The notes: generated by a model from the letters alone, not told the origin. Shown: positions 9,738 through 19,422, numbered from the stretch's first letter. The stretch is DNA of 64,000 nt from Microcaldota archaeon (GCA_003660975.1 QMVG01000001.1:1-64000), one strand, 5' to 3'. A program made the numbers and translations.

Positions 9738-11667
9738 AAATATCGACAAGAAAAAACTGGCCAAGATACTGAAAAGAGCAGTGAATGAGATAAAACCAGA
9801 GGACATACCTCTATTCGCTGATAGAAGAGATATATTCATACAGCCTGCTCCAAAGATTCACGTTATTGAAGAGGTAAAAGCACCTGAAGAAATTAAGATA
9901 AAGGCTGGAAAGGACATCTTCAAAGAACTTGAAAAAGAGGTAAAGGAAGGCAAAGGCGCTAGCATAATAAAACCAAAGGGCCCTATAGTGCTTGAATTCC
10001 CAAAAATAACAGAGGAATTGAAAACATTTAACGTGATAAACATAAACGAGCTGGGAAAAGGAGAGGTTCTAGGCTTACCTTTCAGCAGCCACACGCTACC
10101 AGAGGTTGAAAAAAGCAAGAAGATAAACAGCGAGTGGGAACCTCCAGAAATGGAAAAAATAGACATGAGATATGCTTTGATAGAACCGTATGCTTATGCT
10201 AGCATTCATTGGGATGGAAAAAATAACGAATTGGTGTACAGTGTAATAGAGCCACCGCTGACTGATAGGGAGAAGAAGATATTGGAACAGCTTAAGGAAA
10301 TGATTTCTGACCTTCTGGACATAAATCTTATGGAAGCTACGAACACCAAGGAACTACAGCAATATCTGAAAAAGAAGATAGACCAATTGATAAGGGACTA
10401 CGAGATAAAGGTTTCTGAGGTTGAATATTGGAAGATATTGTATTACATTTACAGAAACTTCTTGGGTCTTGGGAAGATAGAACCTTTGATGCATGACCCG
10501 AACATTGAGGATATCTCATGCGATGGTGTAAACATACCTATTTTTGTATTCCACAGAAAATTTGGCAGTCTAAAAACTAATATCAAGTTTGAAAGCGATG
10601 ACGAGTTAAATACATTTGTAACAAAGTTGGCGCAACGTTGCGGCAAGCACATAAGTGTTGCTGAACCCCTTTTAGACGCAGCCCTGCCTGACGGGTCGAG
10701 ATTAAGTGCCACATACAGTGCAGGTGGAGACATAGCAACAAAGGGAAGCACGTTCACCATCAGAAAATTTACGAAAGACCCGCTTACCATAATAGACCTA
10801 ATGAATTACGGAACCATACCTGCTACAATGGCTGCTTATCTGTGGTTGGCAATAGAATTTAGGAACTCCACTCTTGTGGCTGGTGGGACAGCAACAGGAA
10901 AAACGAGCACTCTCAACACGCTTTGCTTGTTCATACACCCTGAGGCCAAAATAGTAAGCATTGAAGACACAAGTGAATTGAGGCTACCCCACGAGCATTG
11001 GATAGCGAAAATTGCAAGACCTGGCTATGGGCAGGCAGGAGCCTCTGGAGAAAAGAGAGGAGAGATAAGCATGTTTGACTTGTTAAAGACAGCGCTGAGG
11101 GAGAGACCTGAAGTTATAGTGGTGGGCGAAGTAAGAGGAAAAGAAGCATATGTACTATTCCAAGGTATGGCTACAGGACATATGGGCTTATCAACGATTC
11201 ATGCTGAAAGCATGAACGCAGTTGTCAGCAGGTTGACAACACCTCCTATTAACTTATCACCAGGCCTGCTCCAGCACTTAAAGCTGGTGATAGTCCTGCA
11301 ACATGCACATATAAAGGGGATAGATGTAAGAAGGGTGAAGGAAGTTGTTGAGATAGTAGGCATAGATGCAAGAACTCAGAGACCTATAACAAACCAGATA
11401 TTTAGGTGGGTGCCTTCAGGGGATTATTATGAATTTGCTTCTGACAGGAGTTATATACTAAATAGAATCATAGACGAGAAAGGAGTAAGTGAGCGCAGTG
11501 TCTGGGCAGAGCTGAAAAGAAGGAGAGACATCCTAAATTGGATGAAAAAGAAAAACATAAGATATTATGAGGATGTGGGCAACATAGTTGCCACATATTA
11601 CAAAAATCCAGAGCTTATCTTGGAGAAGGTTTATGGGGAGGAAAATGAAAGCGCCAATATTCAGTAA
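9730..11667 (+). CDS. Secretion/pilus assembly ATPase, T2SS/T4P family (motor 1)
   Basis: Cytoplasmic hexameric ATPase that powers export or assembly of pilin-like subunits through partner T2SSF membrane proteins. The C-terminal half carries Walker A GGTATGKTST (about residues 383-392), an Asp-box-like IEDTSELR, Walker B-type VIVVGEVRG (about 462-470) and a His-box GHMGLSTIHAE. The first ~150 residues form an Ile/Lys/Glu-rich extension typical of archaeal TadA/FlaI-like members. The start is a TTG preceded by gtgaggg and overlapping the upstream gene by 8 bp; no ATG fits better. The downstream pair of T2SSF genes completes one motor. FlaI is less likely because no fla/arl accessory genes are present. 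Confidence 0.9.
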   Translation: MSENIDKKKLAKILKRAVNEIKPEDIPLFADRRDIFIQPAPKIHVIEEVKAPEEIKIKAGKDIFKELEKEVKEGKGASIIKPKGPIVLEFPKITEELKTFNVININELGKGEVLGLPFSSHTLPEVEKSKKINSEWEPPEMEKIDMRYALIEPYAYASIHWDGKNNELVYSVIEPPLTDREKKILEQLKEMISDLLDINLMEATNTKELQQYLKKKIDQLIRDYEIKVSEVEYWKILYYIYRNFLGLGKIEPLMHDPNIEDISCDGVNIPIFVFHRKFGSLKTNIKFESDDELNTFVTKLAQRCGKHISVAEPLLDAALPDGSRLSATYSAGGDIATKGSTFTIRKFTKDPLTIIDLMNYGTIPATMAAYLWLAIEFRNSTLVAGGTATGKTSTLNTLCLFIHPEAKIVSIEDTSELRLPHEHWIAKIARPGYGQAGASGEKRGEISMFDLLKTALRERPEVIVVGEVRGKEAYVLFQGMATGHMGLSTIHAESMNAVVSRLTTPPINLSPGLLQHLKLVIVLQHAHIKGIDVRRVKEVVEIVGIDARTQRPITNQIFRWVPSGDYYEFASDRSYILNRIIDEKGVSERSVWAELKRRRDILNWMKKKNIRYYEDVGNIVATYYKNPELILEKVYGEENESANIQ

Positions 11668-12550
11668 GCCATATAGGATACTAGCATACAAGATATGCAA
11701 GAAATTGGGTATCTTTTCAATTCCCTTCCTCTCGAGGCAGATGAAAAAAATAAAACCGCTGCTTCTATCAGCAAAGTTGAGAATGACTGAGGAAGAATAT
11801 TTTGGGACTATAATATTTACGACTATGCTGCTATTCCCGTTTGAATCAATTATTTTTTATTTACTGTTGATAACTGTGCCTGCCTTCTCTTTTCTGTCTG
11901 CCTTATTTTTATCCCTGATATTTGCAAGCTTTATGTCGGTTGTCATCTTCGCAGTCTTTCTCATCTATCCAACATATAGAGTTGAACAAATAAAAAGGGA
12001 TATAGAAGCCAATGTTCCGTATGCAGCCATGCATATGGCAACCATTGCTGGCACAGGTGTTCCTACGTATAAAATATTTGAAATGATGGGAAAGTTCAAA
12101 GAATATGGTGAAGTAAGTGATGAATGCAAGAGGATAAGCAGAGACATAAACTTTTTTGGCTATGACATGTTAACAACAATGTCAAAAACAGCCACCAATA
12201 CACCTAGCCCGAGCTTTAAGGACCTGCTCTGGGGTCTGGTTGCAGTGATACGCTCAGGGGGAGATACTAGGCATTTCCTAATGGAAAAGGCCAGGCAGTA
12301 TTTGGAAAGGCAAAAGAACATTGAGAAAGAGTATTTAGATAGCTTAAGCGTGATGGCAGAGTTGTATATAACGCTTTTTGTGGCTGGCCCCATACTCTTC
12401 GTGATCATGGTGACAATTATGGGCAGTATGACAAATCTCGGTCTACCTGTTACTGTTATCCTTTCTGTGCTGATATATTTCATACTTCCGATAGCCTCAA
12501 TAGCATATATTATAATGTTGGAGGGCAGTAAGCCTGTTGGCTTTGAATGA
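11633..12550 (+). CDS. T2SSF-domain membrane protein (motor 1, first platform subunit)
   Basis: Polytopic inner-platform protein of the TadB/TadC/FlaJ type, which couples the ATPase to pilin movement. Two strong hydrophobic helices (near residues 55-115 of the chosen protein) precede a cytoplasmic helical T2SSF domain with PYAAMHMATIAGTGVP, and two more helices end the protein. The track starts at a TTG (11588); the ATG at 11633, with ggagaagg upstream, is preferred, and ATG 11645 is also possible. It overlaps the ATPase gene by 35 bp. Only one T2SSF domain is present, so it probably works with the next gene, as in split Tad systems. Confidence 0.85.
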   Translation: MGRKMKAPIFSKPYRILAYKICKKLGIFSIPFLSRQMKKIKPLLLSAKLRMTEEEYFGTIIFTTMLLFPFESIIFYLLLITVPAFSFLSALFLSLIFASFMSVVIFAVFLIYPTYRVEQIKRDIEANVPYAAMHMATIAGTGVPTYKIFEMMGKFKEYGEVSDECKRISRDINFFGYDMLTTMSKTATNTPSPSFKDLLWGLVAVIRSGGDTRHFLMEKARQYLERQKNIEKEYLDSLSVMAELYITLFVAGPILFVIMVTIMGSMTNLGLPVTVILSVLIYFILPIASIAYIIMLEGSKPVGFE

Positions 12551-12559
12551 GGTGCGTGC

Positions 12560-13714
12560 ATGAAGATAAACATAGACAGAAAAAGCCTGCTGATAATGGT
12601 ATCAGGCTTGATACTGCTGTTAATTGATATTCTGTTCCTGTTGGAAAGCCCCTATTTCCAAAATCTTGTGATTATCTCCATTATGGTTATAAGCGCTCCG
12701 CTTTTGATAAGGCAGTATCTGGAATATAGGCGGATAAAACTTATAGAGAGATACCTCCCAGATTTCCTTAGGGATGTTGCAGAAGCCAGAAAATCAGGCA
12801 TGCCTCTTATAAGGGCAATACAAAACGCAAGTAAGGGAAATTATGGGCCATTGACTGAGGAAATGAAGAAAGTCAGCAACCAATTGTCATGGGGTGTCTC
12901 TCTTGAAGAGGCTCTGAGGAAGTTCATGGAAAGGGTAAACAGCAAATTTGTAAAACAGGCAGTGCTCATAATAATAGAAGCATATAAATCAGGGGGAGAA
13001 ATATCAAACATATTAGAAACAGTAAGCACGGACATAGAAACATTAAAGGAAATGGAAAGTGAGAGGAAGAGCAAACTTAAGATATACACCTATTCAATGT
13101 ATATGATATTCTTGCTTTTTCTAATGATAATAATAGTGCTTGCTGTTACATTTATTCCTGCCACGCCTGAGCTTGCAAGCGTTGCTAAGATAATGGGAGG
13201 ACAGACTCAGGAGGTTGCTGAAGCCGACTTCTTGACACTATTCTTCCATCTGGCCTTAATAGAGGCAGTGTTTGCTGGTTTGATAAGCGGGCAGATGGGT
13301 GAAGGCAGCATAATAGCAGGTATAAAACACAGCGTGATTCTTGTTGTAATTACTATGCTGGTTTTCTCCTTTTTCATTTCACAGGCGCCTTTTTCATCCA
13401 AAATTGCGGAAGAGATAATAAAGTCTCCTCCAGGGGTGGAAAGCACGCTTTCCATACAAAAGATATATGTTCTGGATAAGGATGTTAGCAGCATGGAGAT
13501 TATAGAGGAGTTAAGAAAAAAGGCGCCTAATCCAGAGGTATTCAGTGATATAACTCCCAATGATGTGTTCTTTAGGGCTGAAAACTGCAAACCATGCAGT
13601 AGGGGAGATATAGAAGTCAGAGCACATTCTATAAAAGTGAACAAAGCAAGTAGGATACATTACATAGTTAAGCAACGCAACAAAAAATATTATGTGAGTA
13701 TTGGGGGAGAGTAA
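12560..13714 (+). CDS. T2SSF-domain membrane protein (motor 1, second platform subunit)
   Basis: Second platform protein of the pilus motor. Two N-terminal helices (about residues 10-50) are followed by a T2SSF domain with LPDFLRDVAEARKSG, then hydrophobic helices near 180-205, 222-240 and 258-278. A soluble tail of ~100 residues follows the last helix, longer than in a minimal TadC-like protein. The ATG at 12560 lies 9 bp after the upstream stop, and the stop overlaps the next ATG (TAATG). With the preceding gene it makes a two-gene equivalent of a single FlaJ-like protein. Confidence 0.85.
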   Translation: MKINIDRKSLLIMVSGLILLLIDILFLLESPYFQNLVIISIMVISAPLLIRQYLEYRRIKLIERYLPDFLRDVAEARKSGMPLIRAIQNASKGNYGPLTEEMKKVSNQLSWGVSLEEALRKFMERVNSKFVKQAVLIIIEAYKSGGEISNILETVSTDIETLKEMESERKSKLKIYTYSMYMIFLLFLMIIIVLAVTFIPATPELASVAKIMGGQTQEVAEADFLTLFFHLALIEAVFAGLISGQMGEGSIIAGIKHSVILVVITMLVFSFFISQAPFSSKIAEEIIKSPPGVESTLSIQKIYVLDKDVSSMEIIEELRKKAPNPEVFSDITPNDVFFRAENCKPCSRGDIEVRAHSIKVNKASRIHYIVKQRNKKYYVSIGGE

Positions 13715-14232
13715 TGAGAGCGAACCTTAACTTTGACTTTATAGTTGCCCTGGCTCTCTTTGTAACTGCATATGCTACCTTAACCACCAGTATGCCTTCA
13801 TTTGCTATTGGGTACAGGGCTTTGGAAGACCCTCTCCTCGTCGACTCAGAATATTTGCTTCATACACTTATTGCAAACGCAGGCGAACCTGGAAACTGGA
13901 GCTCCACGACACAAGTGAATAGGATAGGATTAGCATACTTTAACAGGACAAGCTATCCCTATGTGCTTTCACTGGAAAAAATAAAAGCAGTAAATGGTAA
14001 AGACTGCGCATCCTTTCTAGATAAGACAGACACAAATATAAACTTCAAGTTCAGGGTGGATGTTAAGAAAGGAACAAAAAGCTCAAGTTATGAATGCAAT
14101 GCAGAGCTTCCGCTTGGAGCCAGGCTCATCCAGAGGCCTGTTAAGGTTGCTTACATTGAGGGGGTAGGCAAAGATGCAAAGGTAATATATAATGTGTCAA
14201 GATTTTATCTTTGGACCTGGCTGGCCAAATAG
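13714..14232 (+). CDS. Pilin-like protein
   Basis: 172-residue protein with a hydrophobic N-terminal segment (about residues 6-25) right after a very short MRANLNFDF leader, then a soluble exterior domain with a spaced Cys pair and NxS/T sequons. Layout and position, between platform genes and further small pilin-like genes, suggest a minor pilin or pseudopilin. No leader-peptidase consensus is clear. Start ATG overlaps the upstream stop by one base. Confidence 0.6.
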   Translation: MRANLNFDFIVALALFVTAYATLTTSMPSFAIGYRALEDPLLVDSEYLLHTLIANAGEPGNWSSTTQVNRIGLAYFNRTSYPYVLSLEKIKAVNGKDCASFLDKTDTNINFKFRVDVKKGTKSSSYECNAELPLGARLIQRPVKVAYIEGVGKDAKVIYNVSRFYLWTWLAK

Positions 14233-14240
14233 GTGTTAGT

Positions 14241-14672
14241 ATGAAAGGATTTATGCATCTCACTGAGGCAATCATTGCAATCATGCTGTTGATGGTAGTA
14301 TTGAATGCTGTTCAGAGCAATATTGGGGAAAGATATGAGGACTTTAGCGGCACGTATAGGTTGAAATCCCTAGCAGATAGCCTTGTCTTTTCTGTCTGCA
14401 ATGACCAAAATGTAAGGCAGCACTTGGTGAACAATGACTTAACGTATATTTCAAGTTCAGAGCTTGATTGGGCACTGCCTAAAGATGTTTCTTACAAAAT
14501 AGTACTTTACTCGCAAGGAGGCAATGTAATTGGCTCTATAGGCTATCAGCCATCCGAGAAGGATGTGGTTGTCACGAGCAGCTGTTTGATATCAGGGTAT
14601 ATGGAGATAAACAATATGTCCAACTACTCATACGCTCCGCGAAAACTAGTGGCTATGTTGTGGAATAGGTGA
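14241..14672 (+). CDS. Pilin-like protein
   Basis: 143-residue protein beginning MKGFMHLTEAIIAIML: a KG leader junction followed by a hydrophobic helix containing an early Glu (TEAI), as in type IV pilins where Glu5 helps assembly. The ORF track begins at an upstream TTG; the ATG at 14241 is chosen because aggtg lies 5 nt before it and the class III leader then has normal length. The soluble part contains two Cys. Likely a minor pilin of the operon. Confidence 0.68.
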   Translation: MKGFMHLTEAIIAIMLLMVVLNAVQSNIGERYEDFSGTYRLKSLADSLVFSVCNDQNVRQHLVNNDLTYISSSELDWALPKDVSYKIVLYSQGGNVIGSIGYQPSEKDVVVTSSCLISGYMEINNMSNYSYAPRKLVAMLWNR

Positions 14673-14676
14673 TTTC

Positions 14677-14955
14677 ATGAATAGGGGACAGTTTTTCATA
14701 TTGACTGTGGTGCTTGTCTCTGTGCTGATTGCTGCTGTCGCAGAAAATTACTTTTTTGAATTGGAAGCAAAAAGGAGCTTTAACAGGATAGAAAGCAATT
14801 ATGCCCTTATGGAAAATATCAAGACAGAGCTGGCAATCGTCACTATGATGGATCCTATGAATAGCACAAGAATAAAGAACTTCACATTATACATAGCAAA
14901 CGAAAGTAAAAAGGCAAATATTAAAGCAAATATAACAACGAGGTTATTGCCGTGA
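14677..14955 (+). CDS. Small pilin-like protein
   Basis: 92-residue protein beginning MNRGQFFILTVVLV, with an RG|Q leader-peptidase junction followed by one hydrophobic helix and a short soluble tail with sequons. A good Shine-Dalgarno (aggtgat) precedes the ATG. It overlaps the next gene by 4 bp. The size and junction suit a pseudopilin or tip component. Confidence 0.68.
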   Translation: MNRGQFFILTVVLVSVLIAAVAENYFFELEAKRSFNRIESNYALMENIKTELAIVTMMDPMNSTRIKNFTLYIANESKKANIKANITTRLLP

Positions 14956-17264
14956 AAAAATTGTTATTAATCATTATGTTTGCATTGCTCATTAATCTTG
15001 CTTACTCAGCAGAGGCCAGATGGTCTGACACTATGAGGATAACAAATAACGCTGTGAGAGATAGCTTTACAGATATCTCATGCACAAGCCCATACTTCTG
15101 CATGGCTGTTTGGCAATGGGAGATATCAAGTAACAGATATGAAATAAATGCTTCATTTTGGGATGGCAATTCCTGGAGCACAGCAATGAATTTGACTTTA
15201 ATGAACTCACTTGAGAGGAATACGCGCCCAACTGTGTCATGTATTTCTCCTTCATTCTGCATGGCGGCTTGGGAGTACAATGACCTAGTAAATCCCACGC
15301 AGATAGCATATTCTACATGGAACGGATTGTCATGGTCAAGGGCCTCTGTGCTGACCTCTGCAAGCAGGGCGCAGAGTTGGCCTACATTAAAGTGCCTTGA
15401 CATTAGCGGAAACACGTGGTGCATGCTCGTCTGGGTAAATGATACGGGCATAGGCCTGAAACTCTCGTATTGGGACTATGACCAAAATGCTTACAATGGC
15501 TGGGACCCTGCAAAGGCACCCCAGGGTCTCCAGATAAATACTGGCTCTGCTGATGTAACAAGGCCTGATGTTGACTGCAATAGCAATAATTTCTGCGTGG
15601 CGTCGTACACTGAATTAACACTGCCAAGCACCATAAAAGCTGTGAAATGGGCTGGCTCATCTTGGGGGACTATTTCAGGCACTGTGTCTGGGTCTCTCTC
15701 AAATGACAATGACTTTTCATCAGTTGCTTGCGGAAATGAAATTGCTCCTGTTTTAACAGATTACTGTGAATTTGCGTGGGAAAATCTGGGCAGTCCGAAT
15801 TCAGTTTACCACAACAATTACAATGATTTCACGCCTTCTTTGGGAAGCCCAACAAGTATTACATCAAACAACAAAGGGGGAAAGCCAGATTTGAGCTGCA
15901 CCAAAAATGCAAATCACATGAACTGCACTTTTGTATGGAATAATTATACTGGCTCCCAATGGGAAATAGTTGGAACTGCGTATGAGGGGGGGTGGGTCTA
16001 TGACCCTGCAGTGAATATAAGTAATTCATCGTCCAGCAATGCCAATGCAAGTATATCTCAACCTGTTGATTGGTTTTCAATGACTGTCTTTCAAGAAAAT
16101 GACGGAGACGAGGAGATATACGCGGTCTACTCACAGAAAAATATACCTCCATACAATTTTCAAGCTAACGACAACGGAGCAGGGAATATTGACAATTACA
16201 CAGATGTTAAGATATCTGCTACATGGACTGACCCAAATCTTAATGAAATTGTAAACCTCTTTGTTGCCAATAACAGTAAGTTTATAGGCTGCAATAAAAG
16301 CAGCAGCAGCTGGTGCTTGTGTACAGATATGGGGCAAACAGATGGAGATGGAGAGTGCATTATAGACACTGCCAAGCAAAAGAACAAAGTGTGGTGGTAT
16401 GCAAGAGCCTGTGATGATGAGTGGAACTGCTCTGCTTATGACAATGACTCATACTATGTAACGCAAAAGAACAAGCCATATCTAACATACGTGGACGTGA
16501 AACCAGATAACCCGAACACCACAGTCAGTTTATCGTGTAATTTCAGGGCAAGCGACGCAGATAGCACTGATAAACTGCATGCTAACATAACGTGGTTTGT
16601 GAATGTGACTCCAGACAGTTTTATGCATGTGGATGACTATGATGTTATAAACACCCCGCTTCCAAATGGCGATCCTGGAAATGTGAGCCCCCTGAAGATT
16701 CCATATGACCATGTAAACCATACGAAGCATAGAGTATGGAAATGCCAAGTAACTGTAAGGGATGGCACCGGAACGCCTTATGACGCTAAAAACGGATCAG
16801 AGGAGATAGTAAACAGCTTGGCTGAGATATCCTCAATAAGCCTTAATCCAAAACCAGCGTATCCCTTTGATGATTTGGTCTGCAACACGACTGTGAGTGA
16901 TGCTGATGGGGACAACCTAAACGTACAGTACAGGTTTGACAAGGATGGGCTGTTGTTTAGGACTGGCACTGCCACTTGTTGGGGAAGCCCGCCGTACAAG
17001 TGCAATGCAACTGTTGGCAGTCCTGCTACATCTGCTGGGGAAACATGGAAGTGTACAATGAATGTCACTGATGATGAAACCAATCCTTCGCTGGCAGATG
17101 TAGATTATGACACCCTTCAAATAAATTATCCTCAAGGCAATTGCGATGTTTATATAAATTGCAGTGCTGATACCTGTAAGTTCGCAAGAGAGTTTAATAT
17201 TAGTTTAAGTCCTTTTGAAGGATATGCAAGAATCAAAAGCAAATATAAGGTGTGCTGGTCATGA
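14952..17264 (+). CDS. Secreted repeat protein, probable beta-propeller plus Ig-like domains
   Basis: Exported protein of 770 aa, start GTG overlapping the previous gene by 4 bp. Residues 1-19 are a Sec-type signal peptide (KKLLLIIMFALLINLAYSA). The first ~390 residues contain units of about 50 residues built around an aromatic/Cys core such as FCMAVWQW, FCMAAWEY, WCMLVWVN and FCVASYTE, consistent with a Cys-linked beta-propeller. The remainder is a series of Ig-like, Cys-rich domains with sequons. There is no C-terminal TM, so it may be released or bound to the filament; a filament-associated adhesin is inferred from its place in the pilus operon. Confidence 0.72.
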   Translation: MKKLLLIIMFALLINLAYSAEARWSDTMRITNNAVRDSFTDISCTSPYFCMAVWQWEISSNRYEINASFWDGNSWSTAMNLTLMNSLERNTRPTVSCISPSFCMAAWEYNDLVNPTQIAYSTWNGLSWSRASVLTSASRAQSWPTLKCLDISGNTWCMLVWVNDTGIGLKLSYWDYDQNAYNGWDPAKAPQGLQINTGSADVTRPDVDCNSNNFCVASYTELTLPSTIKAVKWAGSSWGTISGTVSGSLSNDNDFSSVACGNEIAPVLTDYCEFAWENLGSPNSVYHNNYNDFTPSLGSPTSITSNNKGGKPDLSCTKNANHMNCTFVWNNYTGSQWEIVGTAYEGGWVYDPAVNISNSSSSNANASISQPVDWFSMTVFQENDGDEEIYAVYSQKNIPPYNFQANDNGAGNIDNYTDVKISATWTDPNLNEIVNLFVANNSKFIGCNKSSSSWCLCTDMGQTDGDGECIIDTAKQKNKVWWYARACDDEWNCSAYDNDSYYVTQKNKPYLTYVDVKPDNPNTTVSLSCNFRASDADSTDKLHANITWFVNVTPDSFMHVDDYDVINTPLPNGDPGNVSPLKIPYDHVNHTKHRVWKCQVTVRDGTGTPYDAKNGSEEIVNSLAEISSISLNPKPAYPFDDLVCNTTVSDADGDNLNVQYRFDKDGLLFRTGTATCWGSPPYKCNATVGSPATSAGETWKCTMNVTDDETNPSLADVDYDTLQINYPQGNCDVYINCSADTCKFAREFNISLSPFEGYARIKSKYKVCWS

Positions 17265-17800
17265 TACGCTTTAAAAAAGAAGAGTTCAAAGTAGAGGTTG
17301 CGGATAAATTTTGGAAAAAGGTCATAGGCCTTATGTTCAGAAAAAAGCTGGACCACGCCCTGCTAATTCCATTAAATAAAGAGACAAGAAAAGGAGCTAG
17401 CATACACTCTATGTTTATGAGGTTCACATTTGATGCTATTTTTTTAAATAAGGACTTGGAAGTCGTTGATATGGCCACCATAAAACCGTGGACGCTAAAC
17501 TTCACCCCAAAGGCCGCGGCAAAGTACATAGTAGAGGTGCCTGAATACACCATAGTAAAGAACCTAATAAACCTCGGGGATGTCATAGAAATAGATGAAA
17601 TAGAAAAGGAGCCGGAGCCTGAACGCATTGAACACTACGAAAAAACATTTGCTCCAATAAAGAGAGACATAAAGGCGTTCAAGCAGAGTCCATCTATTCC
17701 TTACTTCCTGAAAAACTATTTTATCAAGAAAAAATTAACTGCAAGTAATAAAGAAAGGTTAGAAAAACCTAATAATAAGAAGCAGAAGCAAAAGAGATAA
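17261..17800 (+). CDS. DUF192-family protein with basic C-terminal tail
   Basis: The first ~115 residues match the DUF192 fold (FWKKVIGLMFRKKLDHALLI, SIHSMFMRFTFDAIFLN, then a VEVPEYTI segment near 100-110); the family has no settled biochemical role. The remaining ~60 residues form a Lys-rich tail. Many DUF192 proteins are exported, but no signal peptide is visible here, so this one may be cytoplasmic. The ATG at 17261 overlaps the upstream stop as ATGA and its stop overlaps the next start as TAATG, tying it tightly to the second motor. The track's earlier GTG start is less likely. Confidence 0.8.
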   Translation: MIRFKKEEFKVEVADKFWKKVIGLMFRKKLDHALLIPLNKETRKGASIHSMFMRFTFDAIFLNKDLEVVDMATIKPWTLNFTPKAAAKYIVEVPEYTIVKNLINLGDVIEIDEIEKEPEPERIEHYEKTFAPIKRDIKAFKQSPSIPYFLKNYFIKKKLTASNKERLEKPNNKKQKQKR

Positions 17801-19422
17801 TGCGCTTAAGCTTGGACAGGGAAAAGTGTACTGATTGCGGAGCATGTTTGGAAAGCTGTCCCATGCAACCAAGAGACGTAAGCATATCCCAGTTTCTAAA
17901 CTGCCCTTGTGAAGCAAAACCTTGCCTGTCTGTTTGTCCTGAAAAAGCAATTGAAGAGAGAAATGGCGCTGTTGTAATAAACAGAAAGAAATGCAATGAC
18001 TGTGGCAAGTGTATAGAGGTATGTCCGAATCATGCAATAGGCAGGGATAAGGATGGGCATGTAGTCAAATGTGATATGGGCTTTTCATTTGGTTATCCAA
18101 AATGCGTGCAGACCTGCCCGTATAATGCTATAAAATACGAACTCACGGAGGAAGAAAAGGAGAAGATAAGTGAATGGATAGGTTGGGAAAAGAGTGATGA
18201 GGCAGAATATAAGGCAGACGTGAGGCGCATAGGTTTTGAGGAAGCAAGAATCATACACAACACAATAAAGATATTCAGAAGGGAGTTCAACGATTACGAC
18301 GAAAATATCATAAGGAAAATAATCAATGCCTACTGCGACAAGAAAAACATAGAAATTGAGAAAAAACTTTTTGAGAAGATTGTAAAGCAGGTTGAATCCG
18401 AAATCAGGGGTTATGGAGTGCTTGACCTATTTTTGAATGACGATGACTTAGAGGAAATTGCTGTTATTGGGAGCAACAAACCAATATATGTTTACCATAA
18501 GGACAAAGGCTGGCTTAAAAGCAATGTGACGGTAACTAATGAACAGAAGATAATAGACCTAGCCAATAAAATGAGCAGAGACCTGGGAAGAAGAATCACT
18601 ATGCAAAAACCAAGAATAAATGCCAACATAAAACTTGGCAGAATCCATGCAGGCATGAGGCCTGTTGCCTTCTCAGGCGCTTGCCTGACAATAAGGAAAT
18701 TTAGGAGGAAGTTATTCAGCCCCGAGGAATTGGTGCAAAACCAAAGCATAAGCAAGGAAGCATTGCACTTTTTAGCAATGGCTATGAAATCAGATGTAAG
18801 CATAATGGTCGTTGGGAACACAGGCAGCGGAAAAACAACGCTAATGAACGCACTTTTTGATTTTATTCCGTTAAATGAACGCATTATCATTGTTGAGGAG
18901 ACGCCTGAAATAAATGTGAAGCACCCGCACCAGATTAGATTAACAGTTTCAGAGGATTTGGACATAAGCATGCATGAGCTAATTGAGGACACATTGAGGA
19001 TGAGGCCTGATAGGGTCATAGTTGGAGAAATAAGAAGCCCTGAAGAGGTAAAGGCATTCATAAACACGATGTTGGCAGGCCAGGGCAAGGCCTCTTATGC
19101 CACATTTCACGCCCAAAACGCAGAGGAGGCACTGATCAGAATGCAGAGCATGGGGATAAACCCAATGGACCTCAATGCTCTGGACCTGATAGTAAGCCAA
19201 AGAAGATGGTCTGAAATAGGAAGAACAGGAGAGGTTAGAAGGGTTGTTGAGATCGCCTCTGTAGAGAAAAATTACAGGGGAAGTCCAAGGATAAAACATT
19301 TGTTCAAATATGATATGAGAAAGAAAAAGCTGGAAATGAAAACGCTTGAGGGGCCTGCTGTTGAAAAGATATGTTTGAGCTATGGGATTAAGGCAAAAGA
19401 TTTAATGAGGACCAAAGTATGA
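17800..19422 (+). CDS. Ferredoxin-fused secretion ATPase (motor 2)
   Basis: T2SS/T4P-family assembly ATPase with an N-terminal iron-sulfur domain. Residues 10-106 hold four Cys groups: CTDCGACLESC (10-20), CPCEAKPCLSVC (35-46), CNDCGKCIEVC (65-75), and CDMG...CVQTC (91-106), the order of a DmsB-like four-cluster ferredoxin; the last group has only three Cys because the usual second Cys is Gly94. The ATPase part has Walker A GNTGSGKTT (near 338-346), IVEETPEI, Walker B-type RVIVGEIRS (near 405) and a TFHAQNAEE His-box. The start ATG overlaps the upstream stop and the stop overlaps the next ATG. The frame is continuous across the join, with no frameshift. A redox-sensing or electron-transfer control of the motor is inference. 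Confidence 0.9.
   Translation: MRLSLDREKCTDCGACLESCPMQPRDVSISQFLNCPCEAKPCLSVCPEKAIEERNGAVVINRKKCNDCGKCIEVCPNHAIGRDKDGHVVKCDMGFSFGYPKCVQTCPYNAIKYELTEEEKEKISEWIGWEKSDEAEYKADVRRIGFEEARIIHNTIKIFRREFNDYDENIIRKIINAYCDKKNIEIEKKLFEKIVKQVESEIRGYGVLDLFLNDDDLEEIAVIGSNKPIYVYHKDKGWLKSNVTVTNEQKIIDLANKMSRDLGRRITMQKPRINANIKLGRIHAGMRPVAFSGACLTIRKFRRKLFSPEELVQNQSISKEALHFLAMAMKSDVSIMVVGNTGSGKTTLMNALFDFIPLNERIIIVEETPEINVKHPHQIRLTVSEDLDISMHELIEDTLRMRPDRVIVGEIRSPEEVKAFINTMLAGQGKASYATFHAQNAEEALIRMQSMGINPMDLNALDLIVSQRRWSEIGRTGEVRRVVEIASVEKNYRGSPRIKHLFKYDMRKKKLEMKTLEGPAVEKICLSYGIKAKDLMRTKV

Noticed and set aside
18492-19088. 198-codon ORF on the minus strand
   Set aside because: Lies wholly inside the ferredoxin-ATPase gene in antisense; the sense frame carries all ATPase motifs and the antisense product is low-complexity Ser/Leu-rich.
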